A stretch of DNA of 42,140 bases from Syntrophaceae bacterium UBA2188 (lineage in GTDB: Bacteria; Desulfobacterota; BSN033; UBA1163). Position 1 is the stretch's first letter. The number at the start of each line of letters is the position of its first letter. A program made the translations under genes and the position numbers. This document shows positions 24,835 to 33,497 of the stretch, piece after piece. The notes under the pieces were generated by a model that was not told the origin of the DNA, did no database searches, and was given only the letters and a program-made list of their open reading frames with translations. The stretch spans positions 1 to 42,140 of the forward strand of contig DCVM01000153.1 in the NCBI GenBank assembly GCA_002327985.1, read 5' to 3'.

Positions 24835-26292
24835 CTAAAAATTAAAATAGATAAACTCCCTTACCTTCTGTAGATTGAAAATGGCATATATCGAAATAAC
24901 AGAAAGGGCACCTGCTGCCCTCCATGTGGGTCTTACCCGTTCCACAATCTCGTTCGAATTTTTAAAAAAGAGGGCCATCAAGAAACATACCATAAAACAG
25001 TAGAAGGTCCGTTGGTTCCATCCCATGGTCGTGAAAACATCACCAAATTGTATGCCATATTGTTTCAGTACAGCGAAAAGATGAATGAATTTTTCGGGCA
25101 GTATCACACCTGTCAGACCAACCATTCCTTTTAGCACCTTCATGGCATCAGAGAAGCTCTGAGCCCTGAAAAAGATCCATGCGGCATTGACAAAGTTAAA
25201 CGTAATGATCCAGGAGACTAACCGGGGTAACCTGAACGGAGTCTTCTGCCAAAAATGAAAGACCACGAGGGCGCCACCGTGAAGGAGTCCCCAGATGACG
25301 AATGTCCACCCTGCTCCGTGCCAGAGGCCCACAAGAAAGAACGTGATAAGAATGTTAACAAGTATCTGTGGTTCTGGGACCCTGCTCCCGCCGAGGGGGA
25401 TATAGATATAGTCCCGGACAAACCGGCTGAGCGTCATATGCCACCTGCGCCAGAATTCCTGAATCGTGCAAGATTTATAAGGGCTGTTGAAGTTAATAGG
25501 AAGCTTGATATTGAAGAGAAGGGCTGCGCCCAGAGCCATGTCCGTATACCCCGAAAAATCATAATAGAGCTGCAAGGTGTACGAAAGGGAAGTCATCCAT
25601 GCTTCGATGAGCGCAAGGCTCTGTGTTTGGTCAAAACCTGTGTTCGCCCACTCAGCCAGCGTATCCGCGATCACCACTTTTTTGAACAGTCCCAGAAAGA
25701 AAAGAGTAAGACCCTGTGCGATGTGTCTATCGTTGAGGATCTTATTCCTAAGGGTATTAAACTGGGGCATCATCTCTTGATGACGGACAATGGGACCCAC
25801 CAGAAGGCGTGGAAAAAAAGTGACAAAGAGGGCATAGTTTAGTAAGCTGAATTCACGTACGGTGCCCCGCGCGGTATCCACAAGATAGGAAATCTGTGTA
25901 AAGGTGAAAAAACTAATTCCCAGAGGGAGGGTGATATGGAGTAGTTTAAGATTCAGAGATGATAGGGCATTGATATTCATAATAAAAAAGTCCATGTATT
26001 TGAAGTAAGCAAGAAGGGAGAGGTTTCCTGCAATGCCGATCATCAGTGCCAAACGGGAAAAGGCAACGTGGTTTCTTCTCTGGATAAGAATCGAACCGAT
26101 TGCATAATTGAAAAGGAGGCTGCCGAGTAAAAGCGGAACGTAGATGGGATTCCAATAACCATAGAAGAAGAAAGAAGCAACAATAAGCCAGCCCTTTGCA
26201 GCGATGATCAGCTTCTTCCGATTGAGAGCAAAATAGATGGCGAAGGTAATTGGAAGGAAGAGAAAAATAAATACATAAGAATTGAACAACAT
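24835..26292 (-). CDS. MBOAT-family membrane O-acyltransferase, cassette B
   Basis: A 485-residue MBOAT protein. It shows PLGISFFTFTQISYLVDTARG (123-143), PRLLVGPIVRHQEMMPQF, YYDFSGYTDMALG (243-255), FWRRWHMTLS (280-289) and VGLWHGAGWTFVIWG (321-335), with H325 the expected catalytic histidine. It is clearly more divergent from A, C and D than A is from C. Unlike them it has HQEMMPQ in place of ER(P/A)xxxxxQ, a sign of a separate sub-lineage. It is the first gene of a two-gene minus-strand operon inserted between oppositely oriented clusters. It would pass an acyl group from the cytoplasmic donor to the SGNH partner or the glycan. The acyl donor is unknown. Confidence 0.95.
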   Translation of the reverse strand: MLFNSYVFIFLFLPITFAIYFALNRKKLIIAAKGWLIVASFFFYGYWNPIYVPLLLGSLLFNYAIGSILIQRRNHVAFSRLALMIGIAGNLSLLAYFKYMDFFIMNINALSSLNLKLLHITLPLGISFFTFTQISYLVDTARGTVREFSLLNYALFVTFFPRLLVGPIVRHQEMMPQFNTLRNKILNDRHIAQGLTLFFLGLFKKVVIADTLAEWANTGFDQTQSLALIEAWMTSLSYTLQLYYDFSGYTDMALGAALLFNIKLPINFNSPYKSCTIQEFWRRWHMTLSRFVRDYIYIPLGGSRVPEPQILVNILITFFLVGLWHGAGWTFVIWGLLHGGALVVFHFWQKTPFRLPRLVSWIITFNFVNAAWIFFRAQSFSDAMKVLKGMVGLTGVILPEKFIHLFAVLKQYGIQFGDVFTTMGWNQRTFYCFMVCFLMALFFKNSNEIVERVRPTWRAAGALSVISIYAIFNLQKVREFIYFNF

Positions 26293-26677
26293 TACGCTTA
26301 TCCGATATTGGCTTTTTCAGGGAATCCCGGTACGATACTTTCTGCCGAAAGGGAAATTTCCACCTCCGAAAGGAGACGGTCACAAGGAAGTGTAACAATA
26401 TCTTCGGGCAAATGCAACGGATCTTCACCACGAGACGATTGATAGAAGGTGCTCAAAGGTCTTTCGGGGTGGGTTCAGGGTGAACGGGTGACTTTCTTAT
26501 TGATGATGGATGGTGAAAGGGAGGAATCCATTTTTCCCCACAGTCTATTTTACAATTGCACCATTATATTTTAAATTTATTTTCTAATCATTTCCTGCTA
26601 TCATTGATTCGCCTAAAAATTGAAGAACGGGATCCGATCTGTTTTGCAGAATCATCACGAAAGGGATTAAGGAAACT
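26293..26677. promoter_or_regulatory. 385-base divergent intergenic region, likely holding promoters for both sides
   Basis: This is the only long non-coding stretch in the window. It separates the minus-strand cassette B from the plus-strand MurJ-like gene, so promoters in both directions are expected. An AT-rich core at about 26545-26590 contains an exact TATAAT on the minus strand (26568 to 26563) without a good -35. On the plus strand TTGCAC (26556-26561) stands 16 bases before TATTTT, a weak match. A small CTCC-GAAA-GGAG hairpin lies near 26363-26374. Minus-strand ORFs across the region look like chance. I see no operator repeats. Confidence 0.4.
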
Positions 26678-28246
26678 TTGGTTGAAGAGGGAAGAATACT
26701 TAAGGTCACGACACTTGTCTTTATCCTTACCATAGTGACAAAGGCTTTACAGATCGTTTTTTATCCTTTAGTGGCTCGATTCTTTGGCACAAGTGGAGAG
26801 CTTGAAAGTTTTATCGTTGCCCTATCGATTCCCACCCTCGTCAGCACCATCCTCTTGGGTAATTTTAGCGCTACCTTTATCCTCATCTTCACCGAACAAA
26901 GGGTGAAGTATGGAGAGAAACCAGCATGGGATTTTGCGAGCTCATTCATTAACATTGTTTTATTGGGGGTAATCGGGATCACCGTTGCCGGGATATGGTT
27001 GTCCCCCTGGCTTATCCGCTTGGTTGTCCCTGGAATGGAATGGGTCTACAGACAAATGGGTACGCAGTTGCTCCAGCTTCTATTTGTGACGGTTTTTTTC
27101 TTCGCCTTGATTATGATTCTCACTGCCATCCTTCAGTCTCATCAGTTTTTTATTATCCCGGTTGCGGTGGGATTGATCAGTAATCTCATCCTGATTACCA
27201 TCATCTTGATATGGAGGCAAAGAGTAGGTATTTATGTACTGCCCCTTGCGACGATTCTCTCTTTTGCCTGTGCTGCTGCATTACTTTTGGTAGGAAGCAA
27301 AGAACTTTGGTGGGGCAGATACATTTTTAAAATAAAAACTGAGCGATCCGTCAAAGAGGCACTGCCAATGCTCATCGGTATATCCATCATCGGAGCATTT
27401 TGGCAGATCAACTTAATCACCAGTAGATTTTTTGCTTCTTTCTTACCTATTGGTAGCATTGCGACCCTGGAATATGCAAGTCGATCAGTGATTCTGCTCA
27501 TTGAGCTTCTCTCATTGAGTTTGGTTATTCCTCTCTATCAAAAAATGTCGAATGAAGCGGCGATAGGGGATCAAGGAAAAGTGATGGATACCTTTTCCTT
27601 GGGATTAAAAATGACCGCCGTGGTATTGTTCCCCTTAGCTACTTTTATTACCTTTCTTAGATTTCCTCTATTTCAGATCTTCCTTGAATATGGTCAATTC
27701 ACCCCTGAAAATACGGCCCAAGTCTCGTCTGTATTTTTGTATACCTCATTGTCCATGATCGGTGGCGGATTAGGGCAAATAATCATGTATGGTTATTGTG
27801 TCCTCAGAAAAGTGAGGTTACTGCTCCTCCTTTTTCTTGGTGGGCTGACGCTGAATATTTTACTCAGTGCTGTTCTTTATAAGGGGATGGGAGTGGAAGG
27901 GTTAGCCTTGGCAACGGGGATTGCTGCTCTCTTGGGAAGTATTTTCAGTTTAGGAGTGCTGAATCAGAAAGTAGAGGGATTGAATGTTATTTATCTTGGA
28001 AAATTTGCATCCAAAACGATTCTGGCTGCCCTCTTATCAGGAATATTAGTTTGGTTTTTATTTCTTACCATGGGTTATTGGGTAGGTATGGATCTTTTAG
28101 GCCAAATCATAAAGTTAGGAGTTTCGGCTGCCGTCTTCACTATCGTGTATATCCTTTTGATGAGTATTTTTAGAATGGGGGAGATCAACCTTGTCTTAAA
28201 CCTTATTAAAGATAGATTCAAATCTATCAGTCAAGCCCAGCTATAG
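26678..28246 (+). CDS. MurJ/MviN-superfamily lipid flippase-like protein
   Basis: A 522-residue membrane protein with about 13-14 hydrophobic segments. The opening TTLVFILTIVTKALQIVFYPLVARFFGTSGELESFIVALSIP and the later GISIIGAFWQINLITSRFFASFLPIGSIATLEYASR are in the pattern of MurJ proteins. FLEYGQFTPENTAQVSSVF also matches. Cluster-located MurJ-like proteins are thought to flip lipid-linked glycans other than lipid II; no Wzx-type protein is evident here, so it is the best flippase candidate. The start TTG 26678 is supported by AGGA 4 bases upstream, and no ATG precedes the conserved region. A cell-wall MurJ is less likely because the neighbours are glycan genes. Confidence 0.87.
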   Translation: MVEEGRILKVTTLVFILTIVTKALQIVFYPLVARFFGTSGELESFIVALSIPTLVSTILLGNFSATFILIFTEQRVKYGEKPAWDFASSFINIVLLGVIGITVAGIWLSPWLIRLVVPGMEWVYRQMGTQLLQLLFVTVFFFALIMILTAILQSHQFFIIPVAVGLISNLILITIILIWRQRVGIYVLPLATILSFACAAALLLVGSKELWWGRYIFKIKTERSVKEALPMLIGISIIGAFWQINLITSRFFASFLPIGSIATLEYASRSVILLIELLSLSLVIPLYQKMSNEAAIGDQGKVMDTFSLGLKMTAVVLFPLATFITFLRFPLFQIFLEYGQFTPENTAQVSSVFLYTSLSMIGGGLGQIIMYGYCVLRKVRLLLLLFLGGLTLNILLSAVLYKGMGVEGLALATGIAALLGSIFSLGVLNQKVEGLNVIYLGKFASKTILAALLSGILVWFLFLTMGYWVGMDLLGQIIKLGVSAAVFTIVYILLMSIFRMGEINLVLNLIKDRFKSISQAQL

Positions 28247-28255
28247 TGGAAAACG

Positions 28256-29848
28256 GTGTCAAGGCGTATGGGAGTTTCGTCAAGTTCTCACAACAAGTGG
28301 AGGAGAGAGTTGCCTAATCCCAAAAATAATGCCAGACTCGATAGGGTCCCGACGTGGCATATCTTGATGATAATCCTTTTTATCGCTTTTGTGCTACGCC
28401 TGATTCTCGTATTTCAACCCGAGGTGATCCACAATGACGGGATCGAGTACATTCGTCACGCCAAAGAGGTTTTGACTGGAAACTGGACAGGAGGGGAATC
28501 GAGTCCTCTTTACCCCACCTTGATAGCTATGGCTTATTCCTTCACGGAAAATTTTGAACTGGCGGGAATTTGGGTGTCTGTCATCTTCGGGACACTCTTG
28601 GTGATTCCTGTTTTTTATTTAGGCAAAGAGATCTTTAGCAAGGGGGTAGGGGGCATATCAGGTCTGGTGGTTGCGGTTCATCCCGTTCTCCACAGTGCCT
28701 CGGGTTCTGTTTTGACCGAGTCGACCTACCATTTTTTTATCGCGACATCTGTTCTCTTCGGTTGGCTCGCCTTTCACAAAGGGAAGTTTTACTCCATCCT
28801 GCTTTTTAGCCTTTTTGTCTCGCTCGCTTTTCTTACCAAACCAGAGGCGATCGGCTTTCTTTTGATTTTCAGTGCCTGGGTACTATTTTTCAATCCTCCC
28901 AAAAGGAAGAGGTATTGGGTGAGAAGGACGGTGATGATCCTGGTGGCGATTTTCGCATTTTTTGCCTTTTCCTCTCCTTACCTGATACGCCTCCGAGAAG
29001 AAACAGGAAAGTGGTCTATCTCTAAAAAGGTCAATGTGACTATTGGGTCTTTTTCAGAAATGGAAAATATCACTTCCCTGGATGAGAGTCCTTTCGACCG
29101 GGAAGGCCTCTCTCTCCTTTCCTTCATCAAGGATCCTTTGTCTCAATGGGTCAGAGTTGGGACCGGGCTCTTGAAGTCCTTTTATACATTTCAGCAAGCC
29201 TTCAACCCCCTCCTTTCTTTTTTTGCTGTGATCGGGTGGATTGGGATCATCCGAAACAGGTCATGGTATTCGCTGAAGGCAAATTTTTATATCTTGACCT
29301 ACCACTTTTTTTTCTTCGGTTTCGTTTTCTCGATCTTTTTTATCTCAAAAAGATACACTTCTCAAATGGTCTCTATTTCTATTCCCTGGGCCGCCTTTGG
29401 TTTTTATATGTTTCTTGAGTGGGTCCATCAAAGATGGGATTTTTTTAAGAAGAAAGAAATATTTATAAAGATCTTGGTCGTCCTTCTCTTAATGGCCCTA
29501 TTTGTTCAAGGAAGGGTGATCCGTCCCAGAGAGCATCGTATTATCCAGAAAGAGGTAGGTTTATGGATGAAGGATCATCTACCCAGAGGAATGAAAATAA
29601 TGAGCAGACGGCCTCAGGAGGCTTTTTATGCTGAACTGCCGTGGCTCAAGATCCATCAGGAAAATGTTGAAGAGATCCTAAGGGAAGGGCGCTCCAACGG
29701 CGTGAAATATCTTATCATCGATGAAGGAATCGAGAAGGACTTACCGGACCTTTGGGAAAAAACAGAAGATAAGGATTTGATTCTCTTGAAAGAATTTCAA
29801 AAAAAGAATCAAAGGTTGGTCCTCTTTGAGATGGTTTATCCAGAGTAA
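28256..29848 (+). CDS. GT-C membrane glycosyltransferase (ArnT/PMT-like)
   Basis: A 530-residue polytopic membrane protein. The first span (about 35-52) is followed by VIHNDGIEYIRHAKEVLTGNW and then GGESSPLYPTLIAMAY, which fits the acidic active-site loop of GT39/GT83-type enzymes that use polyprenyl-phosphate sugars. The C-terminal soluble part includes VKYLIIDEGIEKDLPDLW. The start is uncertain: GTG 28256 or ATG 28268, the latter with an AAGG 3 bases away. It starts 9 bases after the flippase gene and precedes a GNAT gene by 7 bases, indicating one operon. It shows only general similarity to the GT-C protein at 19402. Likely action: periplasmic transfer of a sugar to the lipid-linked chain. 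Confidence 0.85.
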   Translation: MSRRMGVSSSSHNKWRRELPNPKNNARLDRVPTWHILMIILFIAFVLRLILVFQPEVIHNDGIEYIRHAKEVLTGNWTGGESSPLYPTLIAMAYSFTENFELAGIWVSVIFGTLLVIPVFYLGKEIFSKGVGGISGLVVAVHPVLHSASGSVLTESTYHFFIATSVLFGWLAFHKGKFYSILLFSLFVSLAFLTKPEAIGFLLIFSAWVLFFNPPKRKRYWVRRTVMILVAIFAFFAFSSPYLIRLREETGKWSISKKVNVTIGSFSEMENITSLDESPFDREGLSLLSFIKDPLSQWVRVGTGLLKSFYTFQQAFNPLLSFFAVIGWIGIIRNRSWYSLKANFYILTYHFFFFGFVFSIFFISKRYTSQMVSISIPWAAFGFYMFLEWVHQRWDFFKKKEIFIKILVVLLLMALFVQGRVIRPREHRIIQKEVGLWMKDHLPRGMKIMSRRPQEAFYAELPWLKIHQENVEEILREGRSNGVKYLIIDEGIEKDLPDLWEKTEDKDLILLKEFQKKNQRLVLFEMVYPE

Positions 29849-29855
29849 AAGGGTT

Positions 29856-30923
29856 ATGAAAAGAGATCACACTTGGATTGTTCGGGAGGGAGAGGAAAAG
29901 CATTTAGAGGGAATTTTATCTCTTAGGAAAATTGCATTCGGAGGGGAAGAAGAAGATAAATTGGATCCAAGGTTCTGGAGATGGGAATTCAAAGAAGGGC
30001 CTGATGGAAGGGCATGGATTTATATTGTGGAGGACAAAAATAAGATCATCGGTCACTTTGCAGATATTCCAAGGCGGTTTTGCATTCAAGGAGAGGTGAT
30101 TATTGGAACCCTTTCACTCGATTTAATGGTTCATCCTGATTATTGGAGAAAAGGTATCTTTGAGGCAATGGGACGATATGGAGCTCAACGAGTCAAGCAA
30201 GGGAATGGATGTTTTATGACTGCATTTCCTATTCGACCCGAGACCATTTTCGGGTTAAAAAAAATTGGCTGGAGGGAAGTGGTGAAGCTTCCCGTTCTGG
30301 TCTATCCTATTAGATTTACCGGTATTCTGAATCGTTATCTCCATTTATACCCTTTGAGCCAACTTATCGGGGGGATAGCCAGGTTTTTCTATTCTCTTCT
30401 TTATGGATTTAAAAGGAAGCATGGCATAGGAGAGATGGAGATAGAGAAAGTAGACTTATTGGATCACCAGTTCGACCGTTTCTGGCAAAAGGCATCCTCT
30501 CTTTATTCCATAATGGGGATCCGTAATCAAAATTATTTGACCTGGCGTTACCTTCAACACCCCACTCGGAGCTATACTATTTATCGAGTAATGAAGAGTG
30601 GGGAGATGAGAGGATACGCCGTTTTGAGAAAGGTTGAACTTCTCAACTTCAACAGCGCTGTCATCGTTGATTTATTGGCCCTGGATGAGGAAGCCTTCTG
30701 GGCTCTTACGGAAAAAGGGATTCAACACGGTCATCGGGAAGGAGCTGATCTCTTAGGTTTTATGGTGCCCCAGACGCATCCCTATTATAAAAGTTTAATT
30801 CATAGGGGTTTTCTCCCCAGTTTAAAGTCCTTTCAATTCATGATCTATGACCACGGGAATAGGGCGGCTCTCCGAGACCCGAAGGGATGGTATGTCAACT
30901 GGGGAGACACAGATGTGATTTGA
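29856..30923 (+). CDS. GNAT-superfamily acyltransferase-like protein
   Basis: A 355-residue protein with two GNAT-like halves. The N-terminal part has FWRWEFKEGPDGRAWIYIVEDKNKIIGHFADIPRRF and then LDLMVHPDYWRKGIFEAMGRYGA, which matches the acetyl-CoA pyrophosphate-binding region (R/Q-x-x-G-x-G/A position reads YWRKGIF). The C-terminal half has NYLTWRYLQHPTRSYTIY and LLGFMVPQTHPYYKSLIHRGFLP, a GNAT arrangement often found in exopolysaccharide loci. I chose ATG 29856, preceded by AAAAGGG. The upstream in-frame GTG/TTG-type starts overlap the GT-C gene. It may acylate an amino sugar, but substrate and activity are unproven. Confidence 0.8.
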   Translation: MKRDHTWIVREGEEKHLEGILSLRKIAFGGEEEDKLDPRFWRWEFKEGPDGRAWIYIVEDKNKIIGHFADIPRRFCIQGEVIIGTLSLDLMVHPDYWRKGIFEAMGRYGAQRVKQGNGCFMTAFPIRPETIFGLKKIGWREVVKLPVLVYPIRFTGILNRYLHLYPLSQLIGGIARFFYSLLYGFKRKHGIGEMEIEKVDLLDHQFDRFWQKASSLYSIMGIRNQNYLTWRYLQHPTRSYTIYRVMKSGEMRGYAVLRKVELLNFNSAVIVDLLALDEEAFWALTEKGIQHGHREGADLLGFMVPQTHPYYKSLIHRGFLPSLKSFQFMIYDHGNRAALRDPKGWYVNWGDTDVI

Positions 30924-30964
30924 CCCATAACTCGGAAAAGACCTTTTTGGCTTCGTGAGGTTTC

Positions 30965-32431
30965 ATGCTATTTAATTCGTTATCCTTTTTAATCTTTTTC
31001 CCCACAATCACCATTCTTTATTTTGTCACTCCCCACCCGTATCGTTGGTTTTTACTTTTGACAGCCAGTTGTATCTTTTATATGGCCTTCATTCCCATCT
31101 ACATTTTCATTCTCGCTTTGACCATATTTATCGATTATGCGGCAGGACTCCTGATTGAAAGAACAGAGGGGAAAAGAAGAAAGGTTTATTTAGCCATCAG
31201 TATCGTTTCCACCTGTGGTGCCCTTTTCGTTTTCAAATATTTTAACTTTTTTAACGCCAATCTCACCCAATTGGCCCGTTTTCTTCACTGGAATTATTCC
31301 ATTGAGAGTTTGTCCTTAATTTTACCCATTGGGATATCGTTTTACACCTTTCAAGGGATCAGTTATGTCATCGAAGTTTACAGGGGACAGCAGAAGGCTG
31401 AAACGCATATAGGGATTTTTGCTCTCTACATTTCATTTTATCCCCAGCTGGTAGCTGGACCCATTGAGCGGCCCGGAAATTTAATGCATCAGTTCTATGA
31501 GGAACACTCCTTTGATGGGGAGAGGGTGTTAAATGGATTGAAGCTCATGGTTTTCGGATTTTTTAAAAAAATGGTGATTGCCGACAAACTGGCCATCCTG
31601 GTTGAACGGGTCTATGATAATCCCTCCCAATATCCGGGGCTTCCATTAATTGTCGCAGCGATCTTCTTTGGGTTTCAAGTGTTTTGTGATTTTTCTGGTT
31701 ATTCCGATATTGCCATTGGTTCTGCACAGGTGATGGGTTTTCGTTTGATGGACAATTTTAACCGACCTTTTTTCTACTCCCGATCGACTGCTGAACTATG
31801 GAGAAGGTGGCATATCTCTCTCATGACGTGGATCAGAGATTATGTCTACATCCCGATGGGTGGAAACCGTCTTGGGAGACGGAGGTGGTATTTTAATATC
31901 TTTATTGCCTTCACGTTGAGTGGGTTCTGGCATGGTGCCCATTGGGGGATGATCTTCTGGGGATCTTTGAATGGATGTTATCTGATCCTTTCTAACATGA
32001 CTCAGAAATTTAGGGAGAAGGGGGTTCAATGGATCGGTTTAAATCGCCTCCCTGTCCTCCATCAAGGGTTACAAGCGACCTTCGTCTTTCTCTTGTTTTG
32101 CTTCACTTTGATTTTCTTTAGAACAAAAAATCTTAACGATGCTGTTTATATGATGACCCATTTAGGGTCGGGACTGGGAGATTTAGCTGGAATCAGGATG
32201 TCCTACAAAAATCTATTCATGTTAGGGTTGACCCGATATGAATTCGTTCATGCCCTGATGTCGATCGGATTAATGGAGTTCATCCATAAGATTGAAACAC
32301 AGCAAAATATGAAACATATGTTTTCAGGTAAACCGGTCTGGGTCAGATGGTTGATCTATTATGCCCTCGTCCTGTTTCTCATATTTTTTGGAGAGTATAA
32401 CGATCATGCCTTCTTTTATTTCCAATTTTAG
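30965..32431 (+). CDS. MBOAT-family membrane O-acyltransferase, cassette C
   Basis: A 488-residue MBOAT protein colinear with the one at 3602 along its whole length. It shares GISFYTFQGISYVIEVYRG, PQLVAGPIERP, CDFSGYSDIAIG, LWRRWHISL and SGFWHGAHWG, with H323 as catalytic histidine. The central portion (about residues 45-172) is almost the same protein as cassette A, while the rest is clearly diverged. A GAGG ribosome binding site sits 4 bases before ATG 30965. The SGNH partner follows after 12 bases. The acyl donor and acceptor are unknown. Two near-copies may O-acylate different sugars or positions, or one may be a backup. Confidence 0.95.
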   Translation: MLFNSLSFLIFFPTITILYFVTPHPYRWFLLLTASCIFYMAFIPIYIFILALTIFIDYAAGLLIERTEGKRRKVYLAISIVSTCGALFVFKYFNFFNANLTQLARFLHWNYSIESLSLILPIGISFYTFQGISYVIEVYRGQQKAETHIGIFALYISFYPQLVAGPIERPGNLMHQFYEEHSFDGERVLNGLKLMVFGFFKKMVIADKLAILVERVYDNPSQYPGLPLIVAAIFFGFQVFCDFSGYSDIAIGSAQVMGFRLMDNFNRPFFYSRSTAELWRRWHISLMTWIRDYVYIPMGGNRLGRRRWYFNIFIAFTLSGFWHGAHWGMIFWGSLNGCYLILSNMTQKFREKGVQWIGLNRLPVLHQGLQATFVFLLFCFTLIFFRTKNLNDAVYMMTHLGSGLGDLAGIRMSYKNLFMLGLTRYEFVHALMSIGLMEFIHKIETQQNMKHMFSGKPVWVRWLIYYALVLFLIFFGEYNDHAFFYFQF

Positions 32432-32443
32432 AGCGGAGGGACG

Positions 32444-33364
32444 ATGAGAAAGTTCTTAACCAAGATGGCTTTTTTCTTTTTCCTCCTCCTTCTTTTCTTA
32501 GTGTTCATGAACTACTGGTTGGATTTTGAGCCTAATCCACATTATCCCCTCCAATATCATGAGGTCTTCTATCCCAAAGTGAATGCCGATTTGGTTATTT
32601 TGGGGGCCTCCCAAGCGACCCATGGCATCAATCCAAAGTATCTCGAATCGGAGGATCTAAAAGTTTTTAATTTTGCACTCGATGGAGCGCCTCCCTCCTT
32701 CTATCTGAATTGGTATAACAAAATATTTACTCACTATTACCGGAAACCCACCTATGTGATCTACGCGGTTCACTGGGTTATGTTTAATGACATATTTGCT
32801 CCCCGGCAGATTGAACATGATAGTCAATATTTCCCTTTACCCTTGTTGATTAAACATTTAAGATATGGGGGGTCCTTGCAGACCCTCCTGTTCAATCGTT
32901 TTGTCTTTAGCAAGCAGAGAAAAAATGTATTATCCATGTTGTTTAGCAAAAGAAATGAGATTTACCCAAAAGCCAAGTATTACAATGGGTTTATTCCTTT
33001 TAAAGAAAGGAAAAAACTTCAAAAAACAGAAGTAGTCAATCCCGAAATCAATCCCGTTCAATGGGAGGCCTTCATACAGCTCCTGAACGATTTCGAGAGG
33101 GATGGAATCAAGGTGATCTTTGTCCATATACCCGGGTACTTTTATGGCCGGGAAACTCAAAATATTTTAAAAAACATCCAGCTCCTTAAGGGAATCGCGG
33201 AAAAAAGAGGAATCCCTTTTCTGGATTATGAGACGGAAAGGATATCGTCTATCAATATGAATGATGATCTGTTTGCTGATTGGACTCATATGAGTGAAAA
33301 AGGGAGTGAGGCTTTTTCAAAATTGTTGAAGCAGGATTTAGAGATAGTGTTAAAAAGAATGTGA
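32444..33364 (+). CDS. Membrane-anchored SGNH-type acyltransferase/esterase, cassette C
   Basis: A 306-residue paralogue of the SGNH protein at 5081. An N-terminal membrane anchor (8-25) precedes the shared NPHYPLQYxEVFxPKVNAD. Block I VILGASQATHGINPKYLES carries S56, and the C-terminal block ADWTHMSEKGSEAFSKLL has D279 and H282, at exactly the same numbers as in cassette A. The histidine after the nucleophile in A (GASH) is glutamine here (GASQ), so it is not essential. GGAGGG in the 12-base spacer is the ribosome binding site. The 3' segment IAEKRGIPFLDYETER is nearly the same DNA as in cassette A. Role as for A: partner of an MBOAT in O-acyl transfer at the periplasmic face. Confidence 0.87.
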   Translation: MRKFLTKMAFFFFLLLLFLVFMNYWLDFEPNPHYPLQYHEVFYPKVNADLVILGASQATHGINPKYLESEDLKVFNFALDGAPPSFYLNWYNKIFTHYYRKPTYVIYAVHWVMFNDIFAPRQIEHDSQYFPLPLLIKHLRYGGSLQTLLFNRFVFSKQRKNVLSMLFSKRNEIYPKAKYYNGFIPFKERKKLQKTEVVNPEINPVQWEAFIQLLNDFERDGIKVIFVHIPGYFYGRETQNILKNIQLLKGIAEKRGIPFLDYETERISSINMNDDLFADWTHMSEKGSEAFSKLLKQDLEIVLKRM

Positions 33365-33497
33365 TATCCAAAATCGAATGCGGGATCCATCTTTTTCTTT
33401 GTGGAGATTGGGGGGCTGTGATGGGTTTGAATAACCTGTCGTTGACCTATTTAACCTCGATGAGGATGTTTTCATAGGTGGAGTTAAAGGATTTTAT

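Noticed and set aside
25255..25842. 195-codon open frame on the + strand, antisense to MBOAT B
   Set aside because: It lies wholly inside a clear MBOAT gene on the other strand, has charged low-complexity composition and no recognisable motif. It is a shadow frame.
25946..26431. 161-codon minus-strand frame reaching into the divergent intergenic region
   Set aside because: It overlaps the start of MBOAT B in another frame and shows no membrane pattern or family motif, so the upstream part is treated as non-coding.
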